Below are positions 1 to 7,629 of a stretch of DNA of 64,000 nt, piece by piece. Each line of letters begins with the position of its first letter. The first letter of the stretch is position 1. The stretch lies in NCBI GenBank assembly GCA_027338645.1, contig DAHWSH010000011.1, forward strand, positions 62,001-126,000, given 5' to 3'. Below the pieces are notes generated by a model, which made no database searches, was not told the DNA's origin, and saw only the letters and a list, made by a program, of their open reading frames with translations. The translations under genes and the position numbers were made by a program. Source of the DNA: JAJZIH01 sp021785265. Its GTDB lineage: Bacteria; Pseudomonadota; Gammaproteobacteria; JAKAQQ01.

Positions 1-1163
1 CGGATACAGATGGTATTTCTTTGCTGACTGAGTGGAACCGAACTGCTCCGCTCCCCACGGTCATGATTTCCGGGCATGGTTCGGTTGAAGCCGCGATGGA
101 AGCGAGCCGCCTGGGTGCCATTGATTTTCTTGAGAAACCTATTTCGATCGCAAAACTTCTCCAAACTGTGGAACGGTCACTGCAGAAACCGCTTCACAAA
201 GTCACTGGATCGCCGATATCCACAGGTCTCGAGTTAGTCGGGAAAAGTGCCTTGATCCAGCACTTGCGGCAGCAACTCCAGTTACTGTCTCCCATTCATT
301 CACCTGTTCTTTTTATCGGGGAACCGGGTTCAGGACGTGAAAACTGTGCCCGTTGGTTACACCAGTTGCGGGGACAACACGGTGCCTTTGTCCGGCTCCC
401 ATTCGATCTCCAAGACTGGAAGAGCACCGAAGCCAATATTTGGGTGGAAGAGGCTCGCGAAGGAACGCTGTTCATCCCAGAAGTGACCGGTCTGACCGCC
501 CACGGCCAGGAGTCTCTCCTGGCCCTTTTGAACCACCTTGAACGGATTCCTGAAAGACGTCCCGATCTTATGGCCTCGGCACAACCCCATGTCCGAGATA
601 CCGATAACCTGAGGATCAACCGAGTCCTCTACGACACACTGGCCGTCATGCTGATCGAAGTCCCACCAGTACGGGAGTATCGCGAGGATATTCCTGAACT
701 CCTCAAACAGACGGTCAACTGGCTTGTGGATGCCCGTCAAAGACCGTACCGACGTTTCAGTATCGCAGCCCAGAACCGCCTGCGTCACTATGACTGGCCA
801 GGAAACCGCTCCCAGCTTCAGAACGTCGTCGAACAACTGCTCGTGACAGGAGATGACGATGAAATTAGCCAGGAAGAAGTCGAACAGCGCTTGGCTCGCG
901 AAGTCAACAGCTCAGCTCTGGGCTGGATGGGCACCGACTGGTTGGAACTTCCACTCCGGGAGGCACGGGAACGGTTTGAACGCCACTATTTCCAGGAGCA
1001 GTTGAAACTCTGCGAAGGTCGCATCGGCCGTTTGGCCGAAAAGGTCGGTATGGAGCGGACCCATCTGTACCGGAAGCTGCGTCACCTCGGGATCGACCCT
1101 ACACGCTCTTCCGAGGAACCCGAGAGCGGCGCCCCGGCTGGTCCGGAACGGTCAGCTCCCTAA
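1..1163 (+). CDS. ntrX: NtrX-like Fis-family response regulator with degenerate AAA+ domain (5' partial)
   Basis: The gene enters from the left edge: the frame is open from base 3, and residues before the first in-window TTG (21) still read as receiver domain. In order it has the end of a receiver domain (ISGHG and a conserved-lysine EKP motif), an AAA+ domain and a C-terminal Fis-type helix-turn-helix (RTHLYRKLRHLGID). NtrX-type regulators usually sit next to an NtrY sensor kinase and act on nitrogen, envelope or respiratory genes. The AAA+ part is unusual. The Walker A site is GEPGSGRE with Arg replacing Lys, and the GAFTGA loop that contacts sigma-54 RNA polymerase is absent. DNA binding is likely; sigma-54 activation is not. 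The stop overlaps that of convergent folE by three bases. The exact orthologue name is less certain than the family. Confidence 0.8.
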   Translation, partial: DTDGISLLTEWNRTAPLPTVMISGHGSVEAAMEASRLGAIDFLEKPISIAKLLQTVERSLQKPLHKVTGSPISTGLELVGKSALIQHLRQQLQLLSPIHSPVLFIGEPGSGRENCARWLHQLRGQHGAFVRLPFDLQDWKSTEANIWVEEAREGTLFIPEVTGLTAHGQESLLALLNHLERIPERRPDLMASAQPHVRDTDNLRINRVLYDTLAVMLIEVPPVREYREDIPELLKQTVNWLVDARQRPYRRFSIAAQNRLRHYDWPGNRSQLQNVVEQLLVTGDDDEISQEEVEQRLAREVNSSALGWMGTDWLELPLREARERFERHYFQEQLKLCEGRIGRLAEKVGMERTHLYRKLRHLGIDPTRSSEEPESGAPAGPERSAP

Positions 1164-1744
1164 ACCCGATCTGGAGATCGGATCATACTCATAAGCTCCA
1201 TACGGGAACTAGCGTTGGTCCTAAATTCGCCCAGCATGACTGACGTGACGGTGGCAGAATGCTGTTTCTCTACTCCCCGCATCATCATGCACAAATGCTG
1301 TGCCTCGATAATGACTCCCACACCCAATGCACCCGTGACAGAAAGCACGCTTTCGGCAATCTGACGGGTCAACTCTTCCTGGATCTGGAGGCGCCGGGCA
1401 TAGATTTCGACGATCCTTGCGAATTTGGAGAGTCCCAGGATCCGTCCGTGCGGAAGATAGGCAACATGACACTTGCCAAAAAAAGGCAACAGGTGGTGCT
1501 CACAAAGGGAGTAAAGCTCAATATTCTTGACGACCACCATTTCCTCACAGGTTGAGGGAAAAACGGCGCCATTCACGACATCGGCCAGGTTCTCGGAATA
1601 GCCCCGGGTCAGGTACTGGAATGCGCGGGCTGCACGGTGGGGGGTCTGTTCAAGCCCGGGGCGTTTCACATCCTCACCGGCAAGAGCAAGGAGGGTCGCA
1701 TAAACCTGCGCCCAAGTGGAAAGCTGTGGGTCACTTGCATTCAT
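1160..1744 (-). CDS. folE: GTP cyclohydrolase I
   Basis: Converts GTP to 7,8-dihydroneopterin triphosphate, the first step of folate (and often queuosine) synthesis, in the cytoplasm. From the chosen ATG the protein is 194 residues, normal for the family. The zinc ligands are Cys81 and His84 in SLCEHHLLPF and Cys152 in AQHLCMMMRGV, and the C-terminal core (HSATVTSVMLG) is intact. A TTG start at 1804 would add 20 residues, but the ATG at 1744 has GGAGA six bases upstream, and the TTG would lie almost on the transcription start implied by the TATAAT at 1816-1821. It is convergent with the NtrX-like gene and divergent from mntH. Confidence 0.95.
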   Translation of the reverse strand: MNASDPQLSTWAQVYATLLALAGEDVKRPGLEQTPHRAARAFQYLTRGYSENLADVVNGAVFPSTCEEMVVVKNIELYSLCEHHLLPFFGKCHVAYLPHGRILGLSKFARIVEIYARRLQIQEELTRQIAESVLSVTGALGVGVIIEAQHLCMMMRGVEKQHSATVTSVMLGEFRTNASSRMELMSMIRSPDRV

Positions 1745-1815
1745 GTTGGTTCTCCAACGGGTCATCAAATTCCCGACTACCGGTCTTTCCAGAAGCCTTT
1801 CCAAATTCTAGAATG

Positions 1816-1821
1816 ATTATA
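1816..1821 (-). promoter_or_regulatory. candidate -10 box for folE
   Basis: A perfect TATAAT on the minus strand lies about 70 bases upstream of the folE ATG in the folE/mntH divergent gap. No good -35 is seen at 16-18 bases, so the assignment is tentative. Confidence 0.35.
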
Positions 1822-1881
1822 AACTGAAGGGAGTCGGCCACTCTGTAATTCACTTACCCGGCGCACACCGGAGTTTTCTGC

Positions 1882-3168
1882 ATGAACCGTCTGGGCGAAC
1901 GTATCGACCACTACACGGAAGGAGCCGCACTCGCGGTCCTGGAAGGCCGGAGCCCACGTCGGGGCATGATTCGATTTCTCCCATTCATCGGCCCGGCTTT
2001 CATTGCGGCGGTCGCCTATATTGATCCAGGCAATTTTGCCACTAACATTGCGAGCGGGTCCCAGTTCGGATTTTCTCTTCTATGGATTGTCATTGCATCG
2101 AGCCTGAGCGCCTATTTTGTCCAGACCCTGGCAGCCAAACTGGGTACCGTGAGTGGAAGAAATCTGGCCGAGCAGTGTCGCGAACGTTATCCCCACAACT
2201 TAGTTCTCTCTATGTGGATCGGCATGGAAGCAGTTGCGATGGCGACCGACTTGGCTGAATTTATCGGAGCCAGTATTGCCTTCCATATGCTCTTTCCGGT
2301 TTCCTTGGCGGTAGCCGGGGGCCTGACTGCTCTCTCAGCGAGCATTGTGCTAGCGGTCCAGGCTTACGGGTTCCGACCCTTCGAATGGGTTATCAGCGCC
2401 TTTGTCGGCTTTGTGGCTTTGGCCTATCTGATCGAACTGGGAATCGCCCAGCCTGACTGGATACAGATCGGCTCTCATTTCCTGCCAGGGACGATGTCCC
2501 ATGCAGCCCTTTTTCTCGCGGTCAGCATCGTCGGTGCCACCATCATGCCGCATGTCATTTTTCTCCATTCGGCGCTGACCCAGAAACGCATACGCGTTCG
2601 TGAAGCGGAACATGTCCGGCCATTATTGCGCTTCCAGTTCTGGGATATTTTGGTCGCCATGACGCTGGCCACGGCGACCAATGCTGCCATGCTGATTATG
2701 GCGGCAATTGCCTTCCATGAGCATGGCATGAATGACATCGTGGATTTATCCCAAGCCTACCGGACATTGACCCCGATCCTCGGCGCTGGAGCCGCTGTAC
2801 TTTTTGCCTTGGCCTTATTGGCTTCCGGTATCTCGGCCACGACGGTTGGAACCTATGCAGGCCAGATCATCATGCAGGGTTTTGTCAACATCCGGATACC
2901 GCTTTGGATCAGACGCTCGTTGACACTTGTCCCGTCTTTTGTGATTGTGGCGTTTTCGGACTGGAATCTGACCCGTGTTCTTATTTGGACGCAGGTTTTG
3001 ATTAGTTTTGGTCTCCCGATCGCCCTCATTCCTCTCATGGATTTCACCTCCCGACGTAAGGTGATGGGGACTTTCGCGAATCACCCACTTTCCTGTGGAT
3101 TCGGCTGGAGCCTGACACTTTTGCTCGTTGTCCTCAACGTGACTCTCATTGTGGTGATGCTCCGGTGA
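1882..3168 (+). CDS. mntH: Nramp-family proton-coupled manganese/divalent metal transporter
   Basis: Inner-membrane importer of Mn2+ (and often Fe2+) driven by protons. At 428 residues it has the expected size and about 11 hydrophobic segments. The two Nramp metal-site motifs are present: DPGN at residues 48-51 in helix 1 and MPH at 222-224 in helix 6. The ATG has GGAG eight bases upstream. The stop is embedded in the GTG start of the next gene (GTGA overlap), so this transporter and the universal stress protein are translationally coupled. That suggests metal uptake is linked to a stress or energy signal. No MntR-like operator was recognised upstream. Confidence 0.93.
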   Translation: MNRLGERIDHYTEGAALAVLEGRSPRRGMIRFLPFIGPAFIAAVAYIDPGNFATNIASGSQFGFSLLWIVIASSLSAYFVQTLAAKLGTVSGRNLAEQCRERYPHNLVLSMWIGMEAVAMATDLAEFIGASIAFHMLFPVSLAVAGGLTALSASIVLAVQAYGFRPFEWVISAFVGFVALAYLIELGIAQPDWIQIGSHFLPGTMSHAALFLAVSIVGATIMPHVIFLHSALTQKRIRVREAEHVRPLLRFQFWDILVAMTLATATNAAMLIMAAIAFHEHGMNDIVDLSQAYRTLTPILGAGAAVLFALALLASGISATTVGTYAGQIIMQGFVNIRIPLWIRRSLTLVPSFVIVAFSDWNLTRVLIWTQVLISFGLPIALIPLMDFTSRRKVMGTFANHPLSCGFGWSLTLLLVVLNVTLIVVMLR

Positions 3169-4103
3169 CTCGTATGCAATCAGCCACCTATCGGCGGATT
3201 CTGGTTCCACTGGATGGCTCCTCGGCAGCAGAAACTGTACTGCCCTGGGTGGAGTGCCTAGCGGATCGGGAGAACTGTGAGTTGATTCTCCTTCACGTTC
3301 TAGAGCCGCATGCACCCACGCTACGGCACGGACAACCCCATCTGAGCCAGCGAAGCGAGGCGCAGAACTACCTTGAGGGGCATCGTATGCGCCTCCAAGA
3401 AAAATCGATTCACGCTCGGATTTGGATCATTGGAGCCGGACAAAACTTCGACTTGCCGGCCAGCATGGTGCAGGCTGCCCTCGATACGGGAGCAGGCTTA
3501 ATCGCACTGTGCACACATGGACGCACGGATCCGGGGCGCTGGTTTTTCGGGTCGATTGCCCAACGGCTCATGACGGCGGCTGATCTCGATATCTTTGTTC
3601 TTTCGCCAGAAGGGGTACGCAGGCCGGTGCAACCGGCCTTCCGACGCTTGCTGGTTCCTTTGGATGGTGAGATAGGGCATGAACCGGCACTCAAGAAAGC
3701 AGCGGAACTCGCCACACAAACTGGAGCGGAACTGGCGTTGGTCCATATTGCCGAGACGCGGCAGAATCTCGATGGCTTCGAAGCGGTTCGCGCTCGACTG
3801 TCCCCACGCATGTTTGATGCCTTGCTTAACGAATCCCGTCAAGAGATTGCACAGTATCTGGAAGAACGTTCCGTTGAGTGGCGGGGGCAAGGACTTCGTG
3901 TCACCACGACACTACTTGAAGGCAATCCACTGGACCGCCTTGCTGAACTCGCATCAAACGGCAGCTACGATCTGGTCGTACTTTCAAGTCACGGCCATCT
4001 TGTCTCCGAGTCTGTCCCGACTCCCGGGTTTGCACCAGCGTTTTCGGTGAAATCACCCATTCCTGTTCTGATCGTCCCAGCTACCATCTCAGGTGTTCAT
4101 TAA
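3165..4103 (+). CDS. Tandem-domain universal stress protein (UspA family)
   Basis: A 312-residue cytoplasmic protein made of two Usp domains. The first begins RRILVPLDGSSAAE and closes near LDIFVLSP; the second begins RRLLVPLDGEIGHE and closes with PIPVLIVPA. Each has a nucleotide-loop-like segment (THGRTDPGRWFFGS and SSHGHLVSE), but neither matches the canonical G-2x-G-9x-G(S/T) pattern cleanly, so ATP binding is uncertain. The GTG start overlaps the mntH stop; an ATG nine bases downstream is an alternative. Tandem Usps are often stress-induced and associated with transporters. The specific role is unknown. Confidence 0.88.
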   Translation: MTRMQSATYRRILVPLDGSSAAETVLPWVECLADRENCELILLHVLEPHAPTLRHGQPHLSQRSEAQNYLEGHRMRLQEKSIHARIWIIGAGQNFDLPASMVQAALDTGAGLIALCTHGRTDPGRWFFGSIAQRLMTAADLDIFVLSPEGVRRPVQPAFRRLLVPLDGEIGHEPALKKAAELATQTGAELALVHIAETRQNLDGFEAVRARLSPRMFDALLNESRQEIAQYLEERSVEWRGQGLRVTTTLLEGNPLDRLAELASNGSYDLVVLSSHGHLVSESVPTPGFAPAFSVKSPIPVLIVPATISGVH

Positions 4104-4186
4104 CTTTCACATTAAATCCGTTTCCTGAGGGCTAGCATGAGCTGATATTTATAAAAATATATTTAAATCAATAATATATAAAATAG

Positions 4187-4215
4187 TTGACATCGTAATA
4201 ATATATTGATATAGT
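4187..4215 (+). promoter_or_regulatory. sigma-70 promoter of the GntR/ABC operon
   Basis: TTGACA (4187-4192) and TATAGT (4210-4215) are separated by exactly 17 bases within a very AT-rich stretch (about 4145-4225). The predicted start near 4222 lies about 27 bases before the ATG at 4249, which has GGAGA six bases upstream. The -35 is perfect and the -10 has one mismatch, making this one of the two best promoters in the window. Confidence 0.75.
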
Positions 4216-4223
4216 TAACTATA
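4210..4223. promoter_or_regulatory. perfect 14-bp palindrome over the -10 box, likely operator
   Basis: TATAGTTAACTATA is its own reverse complement and spans the -10 box and the predicted start point. A related half-site, TAGTTGAC, lies at 4184-4191 over the -35. Binding there would block RNA polymerase. The obvious candidate is the GntR-family protein encoded second in the operon, since YtrA-type repressors usually control their own operon. The site is seen directly; the partner is inferred. Confidence 0.55.
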
Positions 4224-4248
4224 ACACTACTCTCATTGGAGATTTTAC

Positions 4249-4593
4249 ATGTCACATCCTGATCTCATCAAAACCGGATCTACCAAGCCCATCACGAGTG
4301 AATTTTCGGATCCTTCCGAGCTTGTTTTTTTTGAACCTAGAGTTATACTTAAATACAACAGCAACTCTAATGCTGGGAACTCAGGGTTTTCATTGTGGAA
4401 AATTTTCTCTTTCATGATCCCTCTCATGGCCGTCGGGTTGATCGCATACTTCGGCACTTTCCTCACAGGCCATCCGGCGGATCCGGAAATCGCCCAGTTC
4501 ACCGGATGGGCGCTAGCCATTATGACCTACGCCACCCTGCTCGTGACGGGTGGTTTCATGACACTGGTCATGTGGAATTTCCATCATGCCTGA
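4249..4593 (+). CDS. Small two-helix membrane protein, first gene of the GntR/ABC operon
   Basis: A 114-residue protein with a polar N-terminal 45 residues and two hydrophobic helices (about 52-70 and 83-108) separated by a short loop containing GHPADPE. It has no signal peptide and ends NFHHA. I do not recognise a family. It stands directly behind the strong palindromic promoter and 44 bases before the GntR gene, so it should be the most highly expressed cistron of the operon. Its place with a YtrA-type ABC exporter suggests an accessory or sensor subunit, or a target of the system, but nothing in the sequence shows which. Upstream DNA is much more AT-rich than its surroundings. Confidence 0.7.
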   Translation: MSHPDLIKTGSTKPITSEFSDPSELVFFEPRVILKYNSNSNAGNSGFSLWKIFSFMIPLMAVGLIAYFGTFLTGHPADPEIAQFTGWALAIMTYATLLVTGGFMTLVMWNFHHA

Positions 4594-4637
4594 TCTTCCA
4601 GCCGATGGAACCCACCTGACCGGACGGAGAACGATCG

Positions 4638-5018
4638 ATGACCCGAGAGACCCAGTGGGACGAGCGCGAACCCATCTACCGGCAACTGCGTGACCGAATT
4701 GCCGCTCTCATCCTCGAACGGGGCGCCCCCGAAGGAACTCCTCTCCCTTCGGTTCGCTCTATCGCAGAGGATTTTCAGATCAACCCGCTCACTGTCCTCA
4801 AATCCTACCAAGCCTTGGTAGACGAGGGGATTGTCGAGAAGCGGCGCGGCCTCGGGATGTATCTCGCCCGGGGCGGTCAGGAACGATTGCTCGAGAACGA
4901 GCGAAAACGCTTCCTGGAGCAGGATTGGCCGGATCTTATAGCGACGATCCGGCGATTGGGTTTGGATCCTGAAGCGTTGTGCCACTCATTGACCAACCAT
5001 CTTGAACGGAGAGACTGA
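4638..5018 (+). CDS. GntR-family repressor, YtrA subfamily
   Basis: A 126-residue DNA-binding protein. The N-terminal winged helix covers about residues 5-75: PIYRQLRDRIAALIL, then LPSVRSIAEDFQINPLTV, then a recognition-wing segment EKRRGLGMYL. The remainder is a short helical tail without a large effector domain. This short form is the YtrA subfamily, members of which repress linked ABC-transporter operons and respond to envelope stress or cell-wall-active compounds. The ABC ATPase starts one base after its stop. The palindrome at 4210-4223 is the probable operator. Family call is firm; the signal is unknown. Confidence 0.88.
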   Translation: MTRETQWDEREPIYRQLRDRIAALILERGAPEGTPLPSVRSIAEDFQINPLTVLKSYQALVDEGIVEKRRGLGMYLARGGQERLLENERKRFLEQDWPDLIATIRRLGLDPEALCHSLTNHLERRD

Positions 5019-5019
5019 A

Positions 5020-5877
5020 ATGCCGGTTCTCGTCGAAACCCAGAGACTTGCCAAGTTCTACGGGAAAAACCACATTCTCGAAGAGATCTCGATCAAAATT
5101 GACGAAGGGTCGATCGTGGGACTCCTGGGACCAAACGGGGCAGGCAAGTCGACCTTGCTCAAATGTCTGCTCGGCCTCATCCCCTACGAAGGCCAATGTC
5201 GAATCCTCGACCGGGATCCGAGACGTCATCGAGCACGCCTCATGCAGGAGGTGGGCTACGTGCCGGACCAATCCTGCCTTCCCCTCTGGTTAACCGTGGA
5301 ACGGCTGCTCCAACTGGTGGCCGACCTGCACCCACGGTTTTCGATGGAGCGGGCTCGACATTTCCTTGAAGGGACCGAAATCCAGGATTCTCAAAAACTT
5401 TCCCAGCTTTCCAAGGGGACACGGGTTCAACTGCACCTAGCGCTCACCCTGGCAATCGACAGTCATCTGCTTGTTCTGGATGAACCAACGCTCGGCCTTG
5501 ATATCACCCGCCGCGCCATCTTCTGGAAACAGGTCCTTTCCGATTACTGCGACGGAAAACGCACGTTAATCATTGCCACTCATCTCATGCAGGAGGTTGA
5601 ACACCTGCTTACACATCTCGTTCTGATCGATCGCGGTCGGATCATTCTGGATCAGCCATTCGAGACTGCGATGGACCGCTACTGCCGGGTTCTCCCACGC
5701 CCTGGCCAAGAGGCAGCCCTGCGAGCCCTGAGTCCGGCCAGTGAAGAACAAATCCTTGGTCAGCCCGTTTTTCTCTTTGATGGCCGACCGAAGAGCGAGC
5801 TTGAACGGTATGGAACGCTCCACCGTGCCAGCCTGGCTGAAATCTTTGAAACCGCGACCCGAAGGAGAGCTTCATGA
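5020..5877 (+). CDS. ABC transporter ATP-binding subunit (YtrB-like)
   Basis: A 285-residue ATPase powering the permease encoded next. Walker A is GPNGAGKST (37-45), Walker B is LLVLDEPTLGLD, and the switch histidine is in IIATHLMQEVEHL. The signature motif is LSKGTR instead of LSGGQ, typical of YtrB/CcmA-like exporters. A TTG at 5002 would lengthen the protein into the GntR gene. The ATG at 5020 is preferred because GGAGAG sits six bases upstream and the frame starts one base after the GntR stop. The stop overlaps the permease start (ATGA). About 80 residues beyond the ATPase core form the usual C-terminal extension. Confidence 0.92.
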   Translation: MPVLVETQRLAKFYGKNHILEEISIKIDEGSIVGLLGPNGAGKSTLLKCLLGLIPYEGQCRILDRDPRRHRARLMQEVGYVPDQSCLPLWLTVERLLQLVADLHPRFSMERARHFLEGTEIQDSQKLSQLSKGTRVQLHLALTLAIDSHLLVLDEPTLGLDITRRAIFWKQVLSDYCDGKRTLIIATHLMQEVEHLLTHLVLIDRGRIILDQPFETAMDRYCRVLPRPGQEAALRALSPASEEQILGQPVFLFDGRPKSELERYGTLHRASLAEIFETATRRRAS

Positions 5878-6770
5878 ACAATTTCGCCTCCCGCATTTTT
5901 ACCCTGGTCCGGTGTGAACTGTGGCAACGGAGACGTTTCCGCCGACGGTTGCTGATCATCTCCGGGATTTTTGTATTTCTGGGTCTTCTCGGCACCGGTT
6001 TCATCGGCCTCTTTGCACCCGTTCTTTCCATCCGGATCCGCGGCGGCGTGACCGAACCCGATGGATCAGCCCTGTTTTTGATCATCGGCGCCATCGGACT
6101 GTTGATCGTCTTAATCCGCGTCCTCAGTTATTTTCTACACGCTTTATTCGACGAACGCCTGGACCGGAGCATCCTGTTCTGGCAATCACTCCCGGTCTCC
6201 GACACGGAACGGGTTGCAGCCAAGGTTACGACCGGACTTGTGGCGATCCCCCTGATCGCCTGGGTAGACACCATGGTGGTTGCTTTGATTATGCTCTTCT
6301 TCCTTAGCCTCTCGACCAGCCTGGTCGGCCACAACTTCTGGGGCAGCTTCTGGCAAGCAGGATCACTGCTTTCGGTCATGGGATTTCTTGCGCTATTTTT
6401 CCCTCTTTTCATGCTCTGGCTTTTCCCGGTTCTGGGATGGTGCTTGTTCTGCTCCGCCTGGAGCAGTCCACGCCGTCGCAAGGGTGCTTTCCTGCTCGCG
6501 GTCGGAGTCCCCCTCGTCCTGTCGATTCTCGAACCTATCCTGATCGGGACCCACTACCTTGGAGACTGGTGGCATCTGCTCTTAAATCCTTTCGTTCGTA
6601 TCTGGCATCTCACCTTCCTGTCCATGGCTCACTGGAGAATCATGATGGGCCTCTGGCCCACTCTCGGCTGGATGCTTACCCAGCCTGAGTTTTGGCTGGG
6701 TGGGCTCGTAGGGCTCGGGTTTTCTGCTTCCGCCATCTACCTGCTGCATCGACAGGAACCCCCGACCTGA
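5874..6770 (+). CDS. ABC-2 type membrane permease of the GntR/ABC operon
   Basis: A 298-residue inner-membrane protein with about six hydrophobic helices (first near 25-45, last near 275-293), translated from an ATG overlapping the ATPase stop. It pairs with the ATPase to form an exporter-type complex. Substrate cannot be read from sequence; YtrABC-like systems are associated with resistance to cell-wall-active peptides or with release of membrane stress. Gene order GntR-ATPase-permease-exported repeat protein also occurs in other gammaproteobacteria as far as I recall. Low sequence conservation is normal for this subunit. Confidence 0.85.
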   Translation: MNNFASRIFTLVRCELWQRRRFRRRLLIISGIFVFLGLLGTGFIGLFAPVLSIRIRGGVTEPDGSALFLIIGAIGLLIVLIRVLSYFLHALFDERLDRSILFWQSLPVSDTERVAAKVTTGLVAIPLIAWVDTMVVALIMLFFLSLSTSLVGHNFWGSFWQAGSLLSVMGFLALFFPLFMLWLFPVLGWCLFCSAWSSPRRRKGAFLLAVGVPLVLSILEPILIGTHYLGDWWHLLLNPFVRIWHLTFLSMAHWRIMMGLWPTLGWMLTQPEFWLGGLVGLGFSASAIYLLHRQEPPT

Positions 6771-6805
6771 TTCATCGGCCATCGTTAGTTTCGGAGGAAA
6801 TTCAG

Positions 6806-7624
6806 ATGAAAACCGTTCTTCGTTCCGTTCTCCTATTTATTTTGGGTACAGGCCTCGCTTTCGCCCATGACAACTCGGTTGTACTTCAGGCGAATCAGGG
6901 ACTTCCAGCAGGTATCCGCGAAATCCGGCTTATAAACCGGGTGGGAACCATATCGATCCATGGCATCAGAGGGTCGACGATCCGGGTCCAGGCTCTCCTT
7001 AAACCCGGACACGGCAACAGAATTGATATCCTGGGCCTCTTCACCTGGGGAGGTGGGAACAATTTCTCCAAGCAAACCAAGAATGGGTCAATCCGCTTCA
7101 TACCGGAAGGTCATGACCAACTCAGGATCGCCCTGGATCTGCCCCATGATCCCCGCCTCAAGGCTCTCAAAGTCGATTGGCGGCTTGGGATCCCCCAGAA
7201 GGAAGCGGTCCAGATCACCAACCATATCGGAAGCATGTCAATTTCCCGCATGGGGGCAAAGGTATGGGCACAAAACAATATCGGACTCATCTCGATCCTG
7301 GATTCGTCAGGTCCGATTTTCGCGCACACCAATATTGGTAAAATCAAGATTTCAGGTGTTACCCACTCGCTCTTTGTCAAAACCAACGTCGGCCGCGTGA
7401 AAGTCCGGGGTGCCATCACCTCCATCAGAACGCTCTATCTCGAAAGCAACGTGGGAAGCGTGCATGTGCGTGGGATTCCCCGCTTTTCCACGCACTCAAG
7501 CGGGCTGAACAACCGTTTCCTATACCACGGAACCGGACACTCCCGCATCCGGATCAAGGTCAACGTCGGATCGATCGGGCTCGTCCTAGTGACCCCTCCC
7601 CACCCCACGCCAGTACGCCACTGA
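6806..7624 (+). CDS. Exported repeat protein with NxGxIxI repeats (DUF4097-like adhesin fold)
   Basis: A 272-residue secreted protein. The ATG at 6806 follows GGAGG by eight bases and opens a Sec signal peptide ending at AFAH; a longer in-frame reading from 6692 runs into the permease gene and is not needed. From about residue 135 it carries repeats of roughly 20 residues built on N(H/N/T/V)(I/V)GxI/VxI (NHIGSMSI, NNIGLISI, TNIGKIKI, TNVGRVKV, SNVGSVHV), a pattern that forms a right-handed beta-solenoid in DUF4097-type proteins. It is likely periplasmic or surface-exposed. Its place as last gene of the GntR/ABC operon suggests it is the output of, or shielded by, that exporter. Function unknown. 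Confidence 0.8.
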   Translation: MKTVLRSVLLFILGTGLAFAHDNSVVLQANQGLPAGIREIRLINRVGTISIHGIRGSTIRVQALLKPGHGNRIDILGLFTWGGGNNFSKQTKNGSIRFIPEGHDQLRIALDLPHDPRLKALKVDWRLGIPQKEAVQITNHIGSMSISRMGAKVWAQNNIGLISILDSSGPIFAHTNIGKIKISGVTHSLFVKTNVGRVKVRGAITSIRTLYLESNVGSVHVRGIPRFSTHSSGLNNRFLYHGTGHSRIRIKVNVGSIGLVLVTPPHPTPVRH

Positions 7625-7629
7625 GTCGA

